Assembly (NCBI RefSeq): GCF_901709675.1
Contig: NC_051095.1
Coordinates: forward strand, 14,275,456 to 14,339,455
Origin: Syngnathus acus
Taxonomy: Eukaryota; Chordata; Actinopteri; Syngnathiformes; Syngnathidae
DNA length: 64,000 nucleotides
Reading direction: 5' to 3'
The notes under the pieces are model-generated. The model searched no databases. It had not been told where the DNA came from and saw nothing but the letters and a program-made list of their open reading frames with translations. Position 1 is the first letter of the stretch. Each line of letters starts with the position of its first letter. The translations under genes and the position numbers were made by a program. Of the stretch, positions 47,321 to 59,604 are shown in pieces.

Positions 47321-48672
47321 TCAAGTCAAGTCAAGTCAAGTCAAGTTTATTTGTATAGCCCTAAATCACAAGCAGTCTCAAAGGGCTTCACATAGACAAA
47401 AATTGACAATTATTCTCAAAGCATCCCCTGGTCTTAAGCTCCCAAAAGGGCAAGGAAAAACTCAAAAAAACCCTGCCCGGGGAAAATGAGAAACCTTGAG
47501 AAGGGACCACAGATGGAAGGATCCCCCTTTCAGGATCACCAGGTTGTAATGGATGCAGAGAGGGCACAAATAATACATAATATGAAAATCAAAAAAGTGG
47601 ATGTCCAAGTCAGAGCGAAGGGCTGCCGGAGTAGCCCTCTACTATCCTGGCAGTGGAGGTTGAGCTGCAGTTCCCCCAACCTGAATTGGCCCACGAGAAT
47701 CCAGATAGCCGCTGTCAGCTTGGGTGCCACCTAACCACCTCCCCGGCCGGGGGAGAGAACAAAACAAACTCCGGCCGAATCGGCCACTACAAGTTAGTTA
47801 AAGGCCATGTCATAGAAATGTGTCTTTAAACGTGTCTTAAATGTTTCTACTGAGGTAGCAGTCCTAATATCCATTGGGAGGGCATTCCAAAGCTCTGGAG
47901 CCCGGATAGAAAATGCTCTAGACCCTGCAGACACTTTCTTGGCCCTCGGTGTCGCTAAAAGGGTAGCGTTTTGCGAACGAAGGTTACGAGACGGAACATA
48001 AGGAACAACTAGGTCGACGAGATACGAAGGCGCTAAGCCATGCAGTGATTTATAGGTTAATAGAAGAACCTTGAAGTCACATCTTAAATGGACCGGGAGC
48101 CAATGTAAGTTGGCTAATATTGGGGTAATGTGATCAAATTTTCTTGTCCGTGAAAGCAGCCTTGCAGCAGCATTTTGTACTAACTGTAGACTTTTGATGC
48201 GGGACTTAGGAAGACCAGAGAATAGTACATTACAGTAGTCCAGGCGCGACGTGACGAACGCATGTATAATAGTTTCCGCATCACCGGTCGAGAGGATCGG
48301 ACGAATCTTTGCAATATTACGAAGGTGAAAGAACGCAATTCTGGTTATATTCTTAATGTGCTTTTGAAAGGAGAGAGTTTGGTCAAACATTACCCCGAGA
48401 TTAGTTACAGTAACGCTCTGAGTGATAGTACGGTTATCTATAGTTATAGCGGTTTCCTTGAACAAGTGTTGAAAACGAGTTGGACCAATTATCAACATCT
48501 CAGTTTTATCTGGGTTAAGACGAAGGAAGTTGAGAGACATCCATTGCTTGATCTCCGCAAGGCATGCCTCAAGATTACAACAATCCCGCGGATCTGTCAT
48601 CGATAACGGCATATATAATTGGGTGTCATCCGCGTAGCATTGAAAACTAATATTATATTTACGTATTATGTA
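47321..48672 (-). mobile_element. 5'-truncated L2-clade LINE with (CTTGA)n tail
   Basis: On the - strand the sequence enters at about 48672 (IIRKYN), passes the catalytic QCYADDTQLY motif (about 48620-48645), and stays open to 47794. It includes FLRLNPDKTEML, RLDYCNVLFSGL, LVQNAAARLL and WLPVHLR. Motifs A and B and everything upstream are gone. An untranslated region of about 450 bases follows and ends in GCTATACAAATAAA and five CTTGA units (TCAAG at 47321-47345 on the + strand). The tail differs from the AAT tail of the L2 copy at 2632, so the two belong to different L2 families. Confidence 0.88.
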
Positions 48673-49440
48673 TTACTTAAGCACATAAAGAGTCTCTGAG
48701 ATGAATGGAAGCTTTTGATTGCATGTTTTATGTTATTTGAAGATGCCACATTTAAGAATAATGTTGTCACACAAAAACAAATACTGTATTGATGCTTTTA
48801 TTTACACGAGGCAAGGGGACTCAAATAAATATTAAGCAGTGAAGCGGCAAAATAAATATTTTACTTGGCTTGTTTTTCAGTTAAGTAAGTTATTATTATT
48901 ATTATTGCAGAACAACAGCAAAAAAGCAATAATTATTCCCTCGGTTGATGAGGAGATTAAACATATGTTTGATTTCAATGGAATTGGCAGCCTCCCAGAA
49001 TTGTCAGAAAGGAAGCAAGTCATTATTCCATGCAGTCTTCACTCCCCATTAGGAACGCCAAGGTCGTCGTGTCTGAATCCGTCTCCTCGCTTCACTCTGA
49101 TCCCCATCTGAGACCAACTTTTCACCCCCTCTCGAATGCCCCTCCCCACCATCAAAGTGTAACTGCACACAACACTCTGCTCCCTGAAGGTTTCCCATGT
49201 TGCACATCTCTAAAAGAGGCATCCACCCAAGAAAATAAATTATTCTCTCAAGCAAATAGCTGCAGATGAATATTTTATTACTGATTTAAACTTCCCTGCT
49301 ATGAAGAAGGCGGAAGGAGACGTGAGCGGGCCACGGGGTTACAGTGGTGTGACTAAATTGTCTGGAAATAGGGGAAGAGCGTTGCTCATAAGGTAATGGG
49401 GAATAATAACAGTGATAATAATAATCAGCTTCTCCATTAT

Positions 49441-49592
<152 letters not shown>

Positions 49593-50149
49593 CACTTATT
49601 TATGGCACGCCACATGCTGCAGTCATTTAGTGTAGACAATATGAGGGGGTTGCACATACGTAATGGTTACTGCCTGAGAGCAGTCGCCGTTTGCTAAATT
49701 TTACCAAGGCATTGCTATGGAAGCAACTGAAAGCTCCAGAATACCGAACTCAGCTTAAATACGTCTTGGTGAATAAAATATTTTCTGTTTTGGAAGATAG
49801 CTGATATCAAAATCATCTCTTACCATCATCAAGCCAATTAAGTCCTGATTGACACACTTATGACAAAGTCACTCAATTTACCAAGATACATACTGAATTT
49901 AAATAAATTCATCTCCAGCAATGGTGAAAATAAAATTAATGCTAAATTTGAACTGCTAGCACAAACCTCAGCCAATTCAATTCGGACAGTCGCCCAAACT
50001 TGCTCATGATGGACATGAGTCATTGCAGCGTTGGCACTGCAGTCACAAAAGCGAATGTGCCCGGTAATATAATCCATTAAATTCATTTTCTTTCTGTTTC
50101 ATGCTCCTTACATCCCTCGCTGGGCAGCCAAGGAAATATTTGATTTCAG

Positions 50150-50200
50150 CGCGCACACACAGTTACGCACACACACACACACACACACAAACACACACAC
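50150..50200. repeat. (CA)n microsatellite
   Basis: Two CA tracts split by AGTTACG and AAA interruptions. A related CACG/CGCA tract lies at 50536-50573. Confidence 0.88.
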
Positions 50201-50596
50201 GTCTGAATTTGTTCATTTAATGCGGCCATATTCAGGAGGCAAACGAAATGCAGTAGCGGGGTCTGAATCTGTAATCCTGACCAGGAGCATTGGGGGATGA
50301 GGATTTCTTCCATTAATGAGTTATCAAAGCACAGCAGATGGGCTGGGATGAGCAAACAGTCTTTCTTGTTAATTGAGTGACTTTCTAATAAGTCCAAAAG
50401 AACCAGAGTGGGTTTTGCAAAGTAGCACGTTACAGCATCTCGTAGCAGATTAGAATGATGATTTCTGTTTCATGTATCCACTTCATGCCCCATTCTGTGC
50501 TGAGCCGCACAATTCAAAGCTGTCCAATTCCTTCACACACGCACGCACGCACGCACGCGCGCGCACACACACATTCAGTGACGCCCCCTGACCACG

Positions 50597-50795
50597 GTTG
50601 TCGTAATGCTGGGAAGTGATGCGACCTTGTAATTTACTAGTCGTACTAAAAGGTACTGAAACATTATGGCAGAGCGCTGTGTACAACCAGTATGGATCAA
50701 CAAATTCATCAATTTATCCATATATAAGGCGCACTGTGGTTCTTTGTGTAAGTTTTAAGTTTTTAAGTGCGCCTAACAATGTGGAAAATATGGTA
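50597..50795. mobile_element. Truncated copy of the 11627 MITE, inverse orientation
   Basis: The right end (GTGCGCCTAACAATGTGGAA, then AATATGGTA) is the complement of the TACCGTATTTTCC end. The interior matches the complement of 11627-11835 base for base over long runs (for example CTTGTAATTTACTAGTCGTA and AGTATGGATCAACAAATT). It stops at about 50597, so only the first third of the element is present. Confidence 0.82.
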
Positions 50796-53662
50796 TTGAA
50801 GGAATTGACTTGAACAAAGGCTCCTGTTGGTAGTTTGGCCAACCACAGCGCTCAGGTTGAAAAAGAAGCAACTCTTCGTCTGGCTGTCAAAAAGGCCACA
50901 AGTACATGTGTTGTTGACAAGTCTAAGCGGCATTTAGGTGCTACTTTTACTTACTTCTGAGTCTACATTTGCAAACTGTGTGATCAATTGGGATTGCAAC
51001 CCCCCTGCACCTCATTCCACTTCTTTCCACCAGAGGGGACCCGGGGGTACGGAGCTTGTCATAAACACGGCCTCTGGGAAATTTGTGGCCACAAATCACT
51101 TTGGCAGCTTTGGGAGGTTATCGCAAGGGACAAATTTTTTGCCTTTATACTTTAACTACACGTCTGACCTCTTCTTCAATCCCTCATACTTACCTCCATC
51201 AAGTTGTGCTTTATTTGTTTTTGCAACCGCAGGTGAGTGTGTTTTTAGCAGGATTATGCAAACCCGACATACCAGATTTTTTTTTTTTAATCTATTGTGT
51301 TTTGGGGTAGCCGTATTTAACCTTGTGACACCCCCACCCAAAAATGCTTTAGTTGTACTTTTGCATCAGCAGAGGTGCAATTGAGGTCCCGTCTGTCAGC
51401 AGAATTACAGAAACAAGCCATAGAACTACACTTGTAGACTTATTTGAGGATTTCAGATAGTCGTAATCCAAATGTTCTCGTACAACAGAATAGGTGACTG
51501 AAGTCTACAACACTGTGACTCAAACACCTCTCTGCATCTGTCTGTACATTGGGGTCTAAGGATCCACCAAAAAATAGGATTTGGTAGGTACCTCGGTTTT
51601 CAGGTCACAGTTAAATTTAAACTGTCAATAAGCAAAGTGTAAAACTTCTTATCTATTAGTTGGGTACTTTACCTTATCTTGCTGTGTAAATATTCCATGT
51701 TACAACATAAAAACCAAAACATTATTGACTGGTTGACATTTTGTTTTCTTTATTAATTTTGGAGCTTATATACAGTTGTGCACTATAGTCTGGAAATTGC
51801 AGTAATTAGGCACTAATAATGCACAATTAAATAAGTGGCATGATGTTTTGTGGTTTTATGCCTGCACAAAGTGGGTCAACAGTGTGCATAAATCTTTTGC
51901 GAAAGAAGTCTTAGGTACAATACCACGAACCCAAACTTACAGCATGAGAGCGTCAGTCATTAGCTTTGAGTCCTTTTTCAGAGTTGAAAACGACACTTTA
52001 AGTCAAGAATCTGCCAAAACAAGACAAGAGCAGATGTGCATATGTCAGACAATTTGAATAGAGATTCATATAATAGATTTGTAGTTAGCAGCAGCAAGCT
52101 GACTACCTGAGTGTAAACACGTGTGTAAGATTTTAGGATCCTCTAAGCCTTAAAATAGATCTGTCAAAGATGCACAAAAACACAGTCACAGTTGCACTCA
52201 GTCAAAAAAATCACCTTGAAGTGCAGAACCTTTCAGTAGCATTACTTTATCCATATTGATAAAATTTATAATCACTTAGATTCATAACCGGCCTGGTAAA
52301 CATGTACTGTTCTGGACTGACTCCTGCCAGGGAATGAAGTCAAGCCAGACTTATCCAGGCGCCATATAAATGTGACTCGTGATTTAACGAACCCAGTTTA
52401 TTGTTAATTGTCTAATTAATTGCGTAGAATATCATGTCGCTTCAGATGACTGCAACTATCTTGATCATCTCCACCCAGGGACCAATGACTGAGTTATTTT
52501 GCACATTCACCTGCCATCATTATGCCAACATTTTTTTTTTTTACTTTCATCATCTCAACATATGCCTCAAGAGACAAAACACAAGCTTATACATGTTCTT
52601 GATTTTTAAATCAATGCACTGAAAGTTGAATGTGTGACATTACTACATTTCAATAGGATGTCAAATATAGCCACTCGTCTAATTGCATATGGTCCCCTTA
52701 ACATAAAGTAAGAACCATCAAAGGGACCAACATAGAAAAAAAAATACCAGTCTGAACAGTAAGTCTCGCTATGGTAATTGCGGGTTCCATTTGATGAGAG
52801 TAATGTCGCTATGTTGCATAATCGTGTATACAGTCACAATTGGTTGTTTGCTTTAGATTACTTTTGCCGGCAGTATTTATTCATTTTTACTCTGTAATCT
52901 ACATGATTTATAAATTGTATAATTGTAATAATTTGTACAATGTGGTGATGCACACGCAACACAGTGCTTTATAGATGAGCAGATAATCGAGGGGGGCAGG
53001 GGGGGGCGCTTTAACTGGCACTGCTTACCATGATTGCACATAAACTAGCTGGTTCCGAGCTTCTTATACACATCGCCCAGTATGCTATTCACCAAATAGA
53101 CTGATTGCGTCATGACTACCATATTTCCTTAAACACTGGTGTCAATCTAATAGATGCTGTGCCCACCCGATGTGTCTTCCATAAATGACTTCCTCAAATA
53201 TACACCATCTTTTTCCCATTTGGAAAAAAAACTGGATAATAACTGCAGTTACTAAATTTCATAGACACTTCACTCCACTCATTATTAAAAAGTTAATTGC
53301 TGAGACCATGTGAACTCTGTTGTTAACCAAAACAGCAACACTTACTAATGCATGTAGATTGCCTCACAGATGTTCTTTCGGCATATTGAACCCAAGTTGA
53401 GATGATCTTATGGAGTCATCTTTAAGGGCAATTAGAGTTACTGTAGAGATAGTCACTCAGCAATGTTTTGTGTCCATGCAGCATTTTTTACAATCAACAA
53501 CCTGAACCACCTGCAGTTGAATAAATAACCACCCACAGCCATTAATGCTGAAAATAAGGTGAACAGTTTTTTCATTCCTGATACATGTGGCAATAAAATG
53601 CATGTTTATTTACTTAGAGACTGTATATCACAGTTGTCAACCTAAACCACACTCAGTTGATT

Positions 53663-53735
53663 GTGTGTGTGCGTGCGTGCGTGCGTGCGTTTGTGCGTGT
53701 GTGTGTTTGTGTTTGTGTGTGCGTGTACATGTGTG
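53663..53735. repeat. (GT)n-(GTGC)n microsatellite
   Basis: Mixed GTGT, GTGC and TTTGTG units, largely alternating purine and pyrimidine. Confidence 0.88.
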
Positions 53736-53965
53736 CATTGTGTTTGTCATTGCCCTTGTCACCAACAAGGAGATACTGACATCAGGGCCGCGTGTCCTTC
53801 AACATGATGTCAAAGCTCTTCTATTGACTAGCATGAGTGGTTCTCATTCCACGCCTTTTCACCACAATCCCCGTAATCCTCGGGTTTTAGATGCAAACAC
53901 ACACACATACATCAGGACCATGCAAGGCGTCAGATGCAGACCAGTGTCATCACATGTAATATCAG

Positions 53966-55685
53966 TACCGTAATTTTCAGACTATAAGTCGCACCGGAGT
54001 ATAAGTCGCACCAGCCATAAAATGCCCAAAAAAGTGAAAAAAAACATATATAAGTCGCTCCGGAGTATAAGTCGCATTTTGGGGGGCAATTTATTCGACA
54101 AAATCCAACACCAAGAACAGTCATGAACGAGCAACAACAGGCTAAACGATAGCTATGCTAACGTGACATAAACACAAACTAAGAGCTGAGAACGGCCCTG
54201 ACGTAAAATTCAGAGTTATTCAAAAAACTATTACATAAATAACACGTTAATAAAACCATCTGCGTCACTCCAATTCATTAAATCCATCAATCGTCCTTTG
54301 TCAACAATGCGTGCGCGCCGCTGACGGCTCTTGCACTTAAAAATATTCCACTGGCCCATATAACGATATATAAATTATATATCAAATAACTATTATATAA
54401 GCAATAATGTTATCAAACCATCTGTGCACTCTAAATCATTAAATCCATCGATCAAATTCCTCGTCCTTTGTCAACATCGCCGCGCGTGCGCCCTGACGTC
54501 AGCCTCGTCGTTATTCCACAGATCTACTATATAACTATATTGTAGCGTTAACAAAGTTCAAGGAAAGACGTGGGTTTGGTAAACGGCTCTTTATTTAACA
54601 AAACAAACTTACAGGCGTGTGGCGGCGTGGACTTCCAGCCACGGAAGAGGAAGAGAGCTCCATACAATGGGACCGGGCGTGCGTAAAAGCCATGACCGAG
54701 CCCCATCCACCGTCCTCGGACAGCCACCCGGCTGAGCGCCGGCCCTCGACTTCCATCCACGGAGCTGAAAGACAGCTCGGTAGAGGAGGACCGGGCGTGC
54801 GTAAAAGCATTGTCCGAGCCCCATCCACCGTCCCTGGACAGCCACCCGGCCGAGCGCCGGCGCCCGACTTCAATCCACGAAAGTGAAAGAGAGCTCCGTC
54901 GAGTGACGCGCGACGTCAGCAGCGCGACGCGACGTCGCGGTCGCGCGTCAGCAGCGCGGCGTCGTGTCAGCAGTGCGGCGGTTGTTTACATAAAGGACAA
55001 AGATCGACTCGTCCAGGGACGGTGGATGGGGCTCGGACATGGCTTTTACGCACGCCCGGTCCCATTGTATGGAGCTCTCTTCCTCTTCCGTGGCTGGAAG
55101 TCCACGCCGCCACACGCCTGTAAGTTTGTTTTGTTAAATAAAGAGCCGTTTACCAAACCCACGTCTTTCCTTGAACTTTGTTAACGCTACAATATAGTTA
55201 TATAGTAGATCTGTGGAATAACGACGAGGCTGACGTCAGGGCGCACGCGCGGCGATGTTGACAAAGGACGAGGAATTTGATCGATGGATTTAATGATTTA
55301 GAGTGCACAGATGGTTTGATAACATTATTGCTTATATAATAGTTATTTGATATATAATTTATATATCGTTATATGGGCCTGTGGAATATTTTTAAGTGCA
55401 AGAGCCGTCAGCGGCGCGCACGCATTGTTGACAAAGGACGATTGATGGATTTAATGAATTGGAGTGACGCAGATGGTTTCGCGCTGCTGTCGTCACTTGA
55501 AATTCAAATTACAGTAATCCCTTGCTACATTGCGGTTCGTTTATCGCGGTTTCATTTTTTATTTATTTTATTTTTTTTGAAGGTTTTTGAAAAAAAATAA
55601 CACATATAAGTCGCTCCTGAGTATAAGTCGCCCCCCCACCCAAACTATGAAAAAAACTGCGACATATAGTCCGAAAATTACGGTA
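53966..55685. mobile_element. Palindromic foldback element, copy 2 (loop inverted)
   Basis: A second copy in the same overall orientation as the one at 37072. Its first roughly 480 bases are nearly identical to copy 1; for example CGGACT became CAGACT in the tip. Both ends carry the TACCGTAATTTTC signature with TA at the borders. The left arm keeps two 118-bp units, while the right arm keeps only one hybrid unit (55010-55080). The central CG-rich loop (about 54895-55010) is present as the reverse complement of the copy 1 loop: TTTACATAAAGGACAAAGATCG lies next to the right arm here but, in complement, next to the left arm in copy 1. No transposase is encoded. Confidence 0.85.
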
Positions 55686-56564
55686 CAAGGATTTTCAGAA
55701 TGGTCTGGGATAGTTTTGTAATAAAGACAACAAATTAAAATGCAAGAAAGGGATGGGGATTCATTGGGAATGATTTTACAAAACTTTACTAACACTTTCA
55801 CCACGTCAGCCATTGCTAACTAACTAGCTACATAGTGCTATCAGAGTAGTGTTTATAAAAATTTATTAAAAAAAATTCATAAGAATTTCTGACAGATTCG
55901 ATCCCACTTGAGCATATGTAGTTATCTTTGTGAAGGCAGATTTATTGAGATATTTGTATTGAAACTCATTAGTTTGTCCTGGCACATCCAATCATTGAGT
56001 TTTCACATAAAATCCACAAACTGTAGCTACGCTGGGTGCGGTCTCGGTATGCACCAGCTCAGGTCCGTGATGAGAAGCAAACACATCTTGTTTGCCTCCA
56101 AAGGTCACACAGTTGCATCTTGCTCAGTGTTGGCACAAGAACAAACTGACACATTTGTAAAGGCTGAATTGCTCCTGTTGATTAGCTGGCTGCCTCTGAC
56201 TCCGTCCTGACATTTGGGCCGGTCACGAAGGAGCAGCGGGATGATATCTCCTTCTCACTCCACCAAGACCGCTTGACGCTCTGCAGCGGCTGCTCCACTT
56301 TCTTTTCTTTTCACACATTGTGGCACGGTGCACTGCATTATGCCAGGTGTGGCCATCATTTTGTACAAAGTTATTATCACACAGCCTCACAATCTCCTGC
56401 AATATTTTCTCGTGCAATATGTTTTAAAAGACCAAAAAGATTAATGATGGTCTGGCTCTCCATCATCATAAAATTGTAAAAGATGGCGTCATCTTTGACA
56501 AAGCATTCAATGATTAGGGTCCCTCCTACTTGATAGATTTGGTGTCAATTTATTAGGTCAAAGC

Positions 56565-56660
56565 CATTTAAAAAAAAAAAAAAGAAAAAAAAAAGAAAAA
56601 AAATTCAATTTCGTTGTACATGTGTGACAATGACAATAAAGATCTATTCTATTTTCTGAC
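56565..56660 (+). repeat. A-rich tract and LINE-like 3' tail
   Basis: A poly-A-rich run is followed by TTTCGTTGTACATGTGTGAC, then AATGACAATAAAGATCTATT, a sequence form common at the 3' ends of fish non-LTR retrotransposons. No coding part is attached. Confidence 0.45.
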
Positions 56661-57883
56661 TTCCTCATATAAATAAAACAAAAGTGTTAGAGCCTTGCCT
56701 GCCATTGCCACTGGATTGCGGATTTTTTTGTACTAACTGGTATTTATTTTTCTTACCATATAGCCATAAATTAGTAATGTCTCAAGCAAGAGTTTCATCA
56801 GATCACAGCATTTTCTGTCATGTATTTGTGAGGTTTTGGTATGTTCAGCTGAATCCGAGGTTTAACATATAGCAATAAAAAGTGTGTTTGGTGCAAGCAA
56901 AACACTGCTCATAACAGAAAAAAACACCATCATACTTGCAGTGAAGCGTGCTTTTGGTAGTATCTTGCTTTGGGGTTGTTTTTCTTCAGTTGGACTTGTG
57001 GCCTTATACAAGGTGGAGGGAATTATGAACAGATCAAAGTAGAAGTCAGGTTTCTGCTTGAAATAGAACAAAAATCCACAAAAGCATCTCAAATGTATGT
57101 GTGGTCAAACAGATGCACTTGAAATGGAGGCAGGTGTGAGCTGATTCCTATTTAATTAGTTTTAAAGTGATTTGTTATTTCTGAACACAGCCAAATGCCT
57201 GTTGGGGTGTGCAGACTTATGCAACCACAATATTTCAGTGATTTGTGTTCATTTTGCCTCTCGAAAAGATTAGAAATAAAATTCAATTGTGTTGTACAAG
57301 GTAGTGTGAATGATGGAAAAACGTTTGGAAACAGTTCATGTCAGCTTTGTTACATCACAAAAATCTGACATAGAACATGGTGTTTAATTTTTTTATATAC
57401 TGTATACTATTATTTCCTGACTTATCACCAACATATTGTCATAGCAAATTCCGTTGAAATCTGAATTTGACTTGACACAATCTTCAAAACAAAAAAACAA
57501 AAAAGTGTGGCTCACTTGAATCTTTGCATGTTTATTAATCAATGTGGTGGCAATAATATGACTTCAGAACAATTTTTCATTAGTTACCACCAATATACAA
57601 GGTCTTCTTCATCTTGGAAAATATGCCTCACAGATTATAACCTTGAAGACCCCCCACCTGTACCCCCACCCCACCCCCACCCCCCGCGCTCTTCCCATAA
57701 GTGTTCATACACTTGAAATGATTTATTGTTTATTTCGGTAGCTTATCTTCAACGTTTCTTGGAATACAAATTTTTTAGCTGATGGCAAGTTGCCGCTTCT
57801 GAAAACGACACTCAAAGAGCGGTGGCAGAAATCGGAAATAATGTGTGTGTGTCTGTGTGTTTGTGCGTGCGTTGCCTCATCAG

Positions 57884-58019
57884 GAAGCTGTGAAGGAGAA
57901 CCACAAGAAGAGGGAGATGGAGGAGAAGATCAAGAGAGCCAGGCTGGCGAAGGAAAAAGCTGAGCGCGAGAAGCAGGAGCGCCAGCAGAAGAAGAAGAAG
58001 CTGATTGACATGAACAAAG
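57884..58019 (+). CDS. diaph2: diaph2 exon, charged helix after FH2
   Basis: A 136-base exon between a TGCCTCATCAG acceptor and a GTGCGT donor, with one base carried into the next codon. It encodes EAVKENHKKREMEEKIKRAR, LAKEKAEREKQERQQKKKKL and IDMNK. This is the lysine- and glutamate-rich helix that links the FH2 domain to the DAD in diaphanous formins. The expected next residues (EGDETGV, then the MDNLLEALQ-type DAD) were not found up to 64000, so the DAD exon lies beyond the window. KKREMEEK and KLIDMNK are close to DIAPH2. Confidence 0.92.
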
Positions 58020-59453
58020 GTGCGTCACTTCTCCACAAAGATGCCGGTGGAGCACGTAGGGAGTTTGGGACCAGAGCCAAGGGGGTGTGGATGGGAGTGT
58101 GTGTAGTGTCTTGCTTCGGAAATAATGTCCTCAATCATATTGGGATTACATCTATGATTTCCTAATTGATGGATGGACTTCTGAAATAATTTTTAAATTC
58201 TTTAAAGCTTGGCCAATGGGGCGCATCAGACACTACTTCCTGATGTTTTTAGTTTTATTATGTGGTTCATTGAGTCACGCTACGCTATCACGCCACTGTT
58301 GTCACCCAGTCAGGATGCAACGTAATGCTGAAAGCATTACGATCTAAGATTGCAAAAGTGGGCTATATTTACGCTGACTTATTGCAATAACTCCTTCATG
58401 CCCCCTCCCCCCCGGTATCCACCGCTGCACCCCACCCGAAGCAATGCCAGTAAACTGTGTATTGATCAGCATGAGTTGCTCCGACATGAAAAATAAGAGC
58501 GCGAGAGCGAGTTGGTTGTGTCGAGCTCTACAAATGACATTGAGAGAGAATTTCAAGCCCGAAGGCCCTCTGTGAGCAGTCACTCTGCTATTTTGTCCTT
58601 TTTTAGGGGGGATTTCCACAATTCTTGTTACTAAATGTCAGCTTCTAGCCAATGGCCTCACAGCCATATGTGACAAGACAGTCCTCAGTATGCCGCAAAT
58701 CCTCCAAGATAATTGATGCATGCAGCACTGTTTCTCTTTTTTTCCTCTCCTGAGCAGTGACCTCTTTGAAAGCTTCACTCTTAATAATCCAACACGGATG
58801 TGTGTGAAAGAGTCTGTCGAGCGCTCTTTTCTCATTCGGCCTAACCAGATGGAGAAGGGTAGAGAAGCAGCTATAATATTAAATATTTCTCCCAGAGCAG
58901 ATTTTGATCTGACTTTGTGAATGCCATAATATGACTCACATGAATAAAACATAAGGATGACATGGGCAGCGTCGCCTGCAGGAGATAGTGATGCGAGGAT
59001 TGTCCTCCATACCGAAAAAAAGCTACCTTGTTGTGGTGTCCTGATGATTGTGACCTTGGCACTCGAGGTGCAGTATAAGCACTTTTAAATTAGAAATGCC
59101 AGGCTGTCATTCTTTGTGGAACATTGAATACTTGTTTTTTTGTCCATAATGCACCTGCATATGAAAGGTAATTAGTAAAAGGACAATCATTGTTCATTAG
59201 AAATGCAAAATTCGAAGGTTTAACAGCTGTGAGGCATTTTCCCCTCCCACAACATTAACTTCAGAAACTGATCATTTGTTTGGTTTCTACTCGATTGTGT
59301 TTATTTTTAATCAAACAGCATGATATTGCATCTTGGTGAACGTATGAATCTGGACAGTCAGTGTAATCAATAGCCTCATAGCACAGAAATATCTAAATGA
59401 TGAATAATCTAAATGTAATAAAAATGGAAGATATATTTTAGGGTTAGAATAAA

Positions 59454-59604
59454 TGGATGGATGGATGGATGGATGGATGGATGGATGGATGGATGGATGG
59501 ATGGATGGATGGATGGATGGACGGAGGGAGGGACGGACGGACGGACGGACGGACGGTTGGGATACAGACTGGCGGGCGTACGAACGAACGGACTGACGGA
59601 CGGA
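59454..59604. repeat. (GGAT)n-(GGAC)n microsatellite
   Basis: About 17 GGAT units pass into GGAC and GAAC variants. It is probably an expanded SINE-type tail, though no SINE body adjoins it. Confidence 0.92.
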
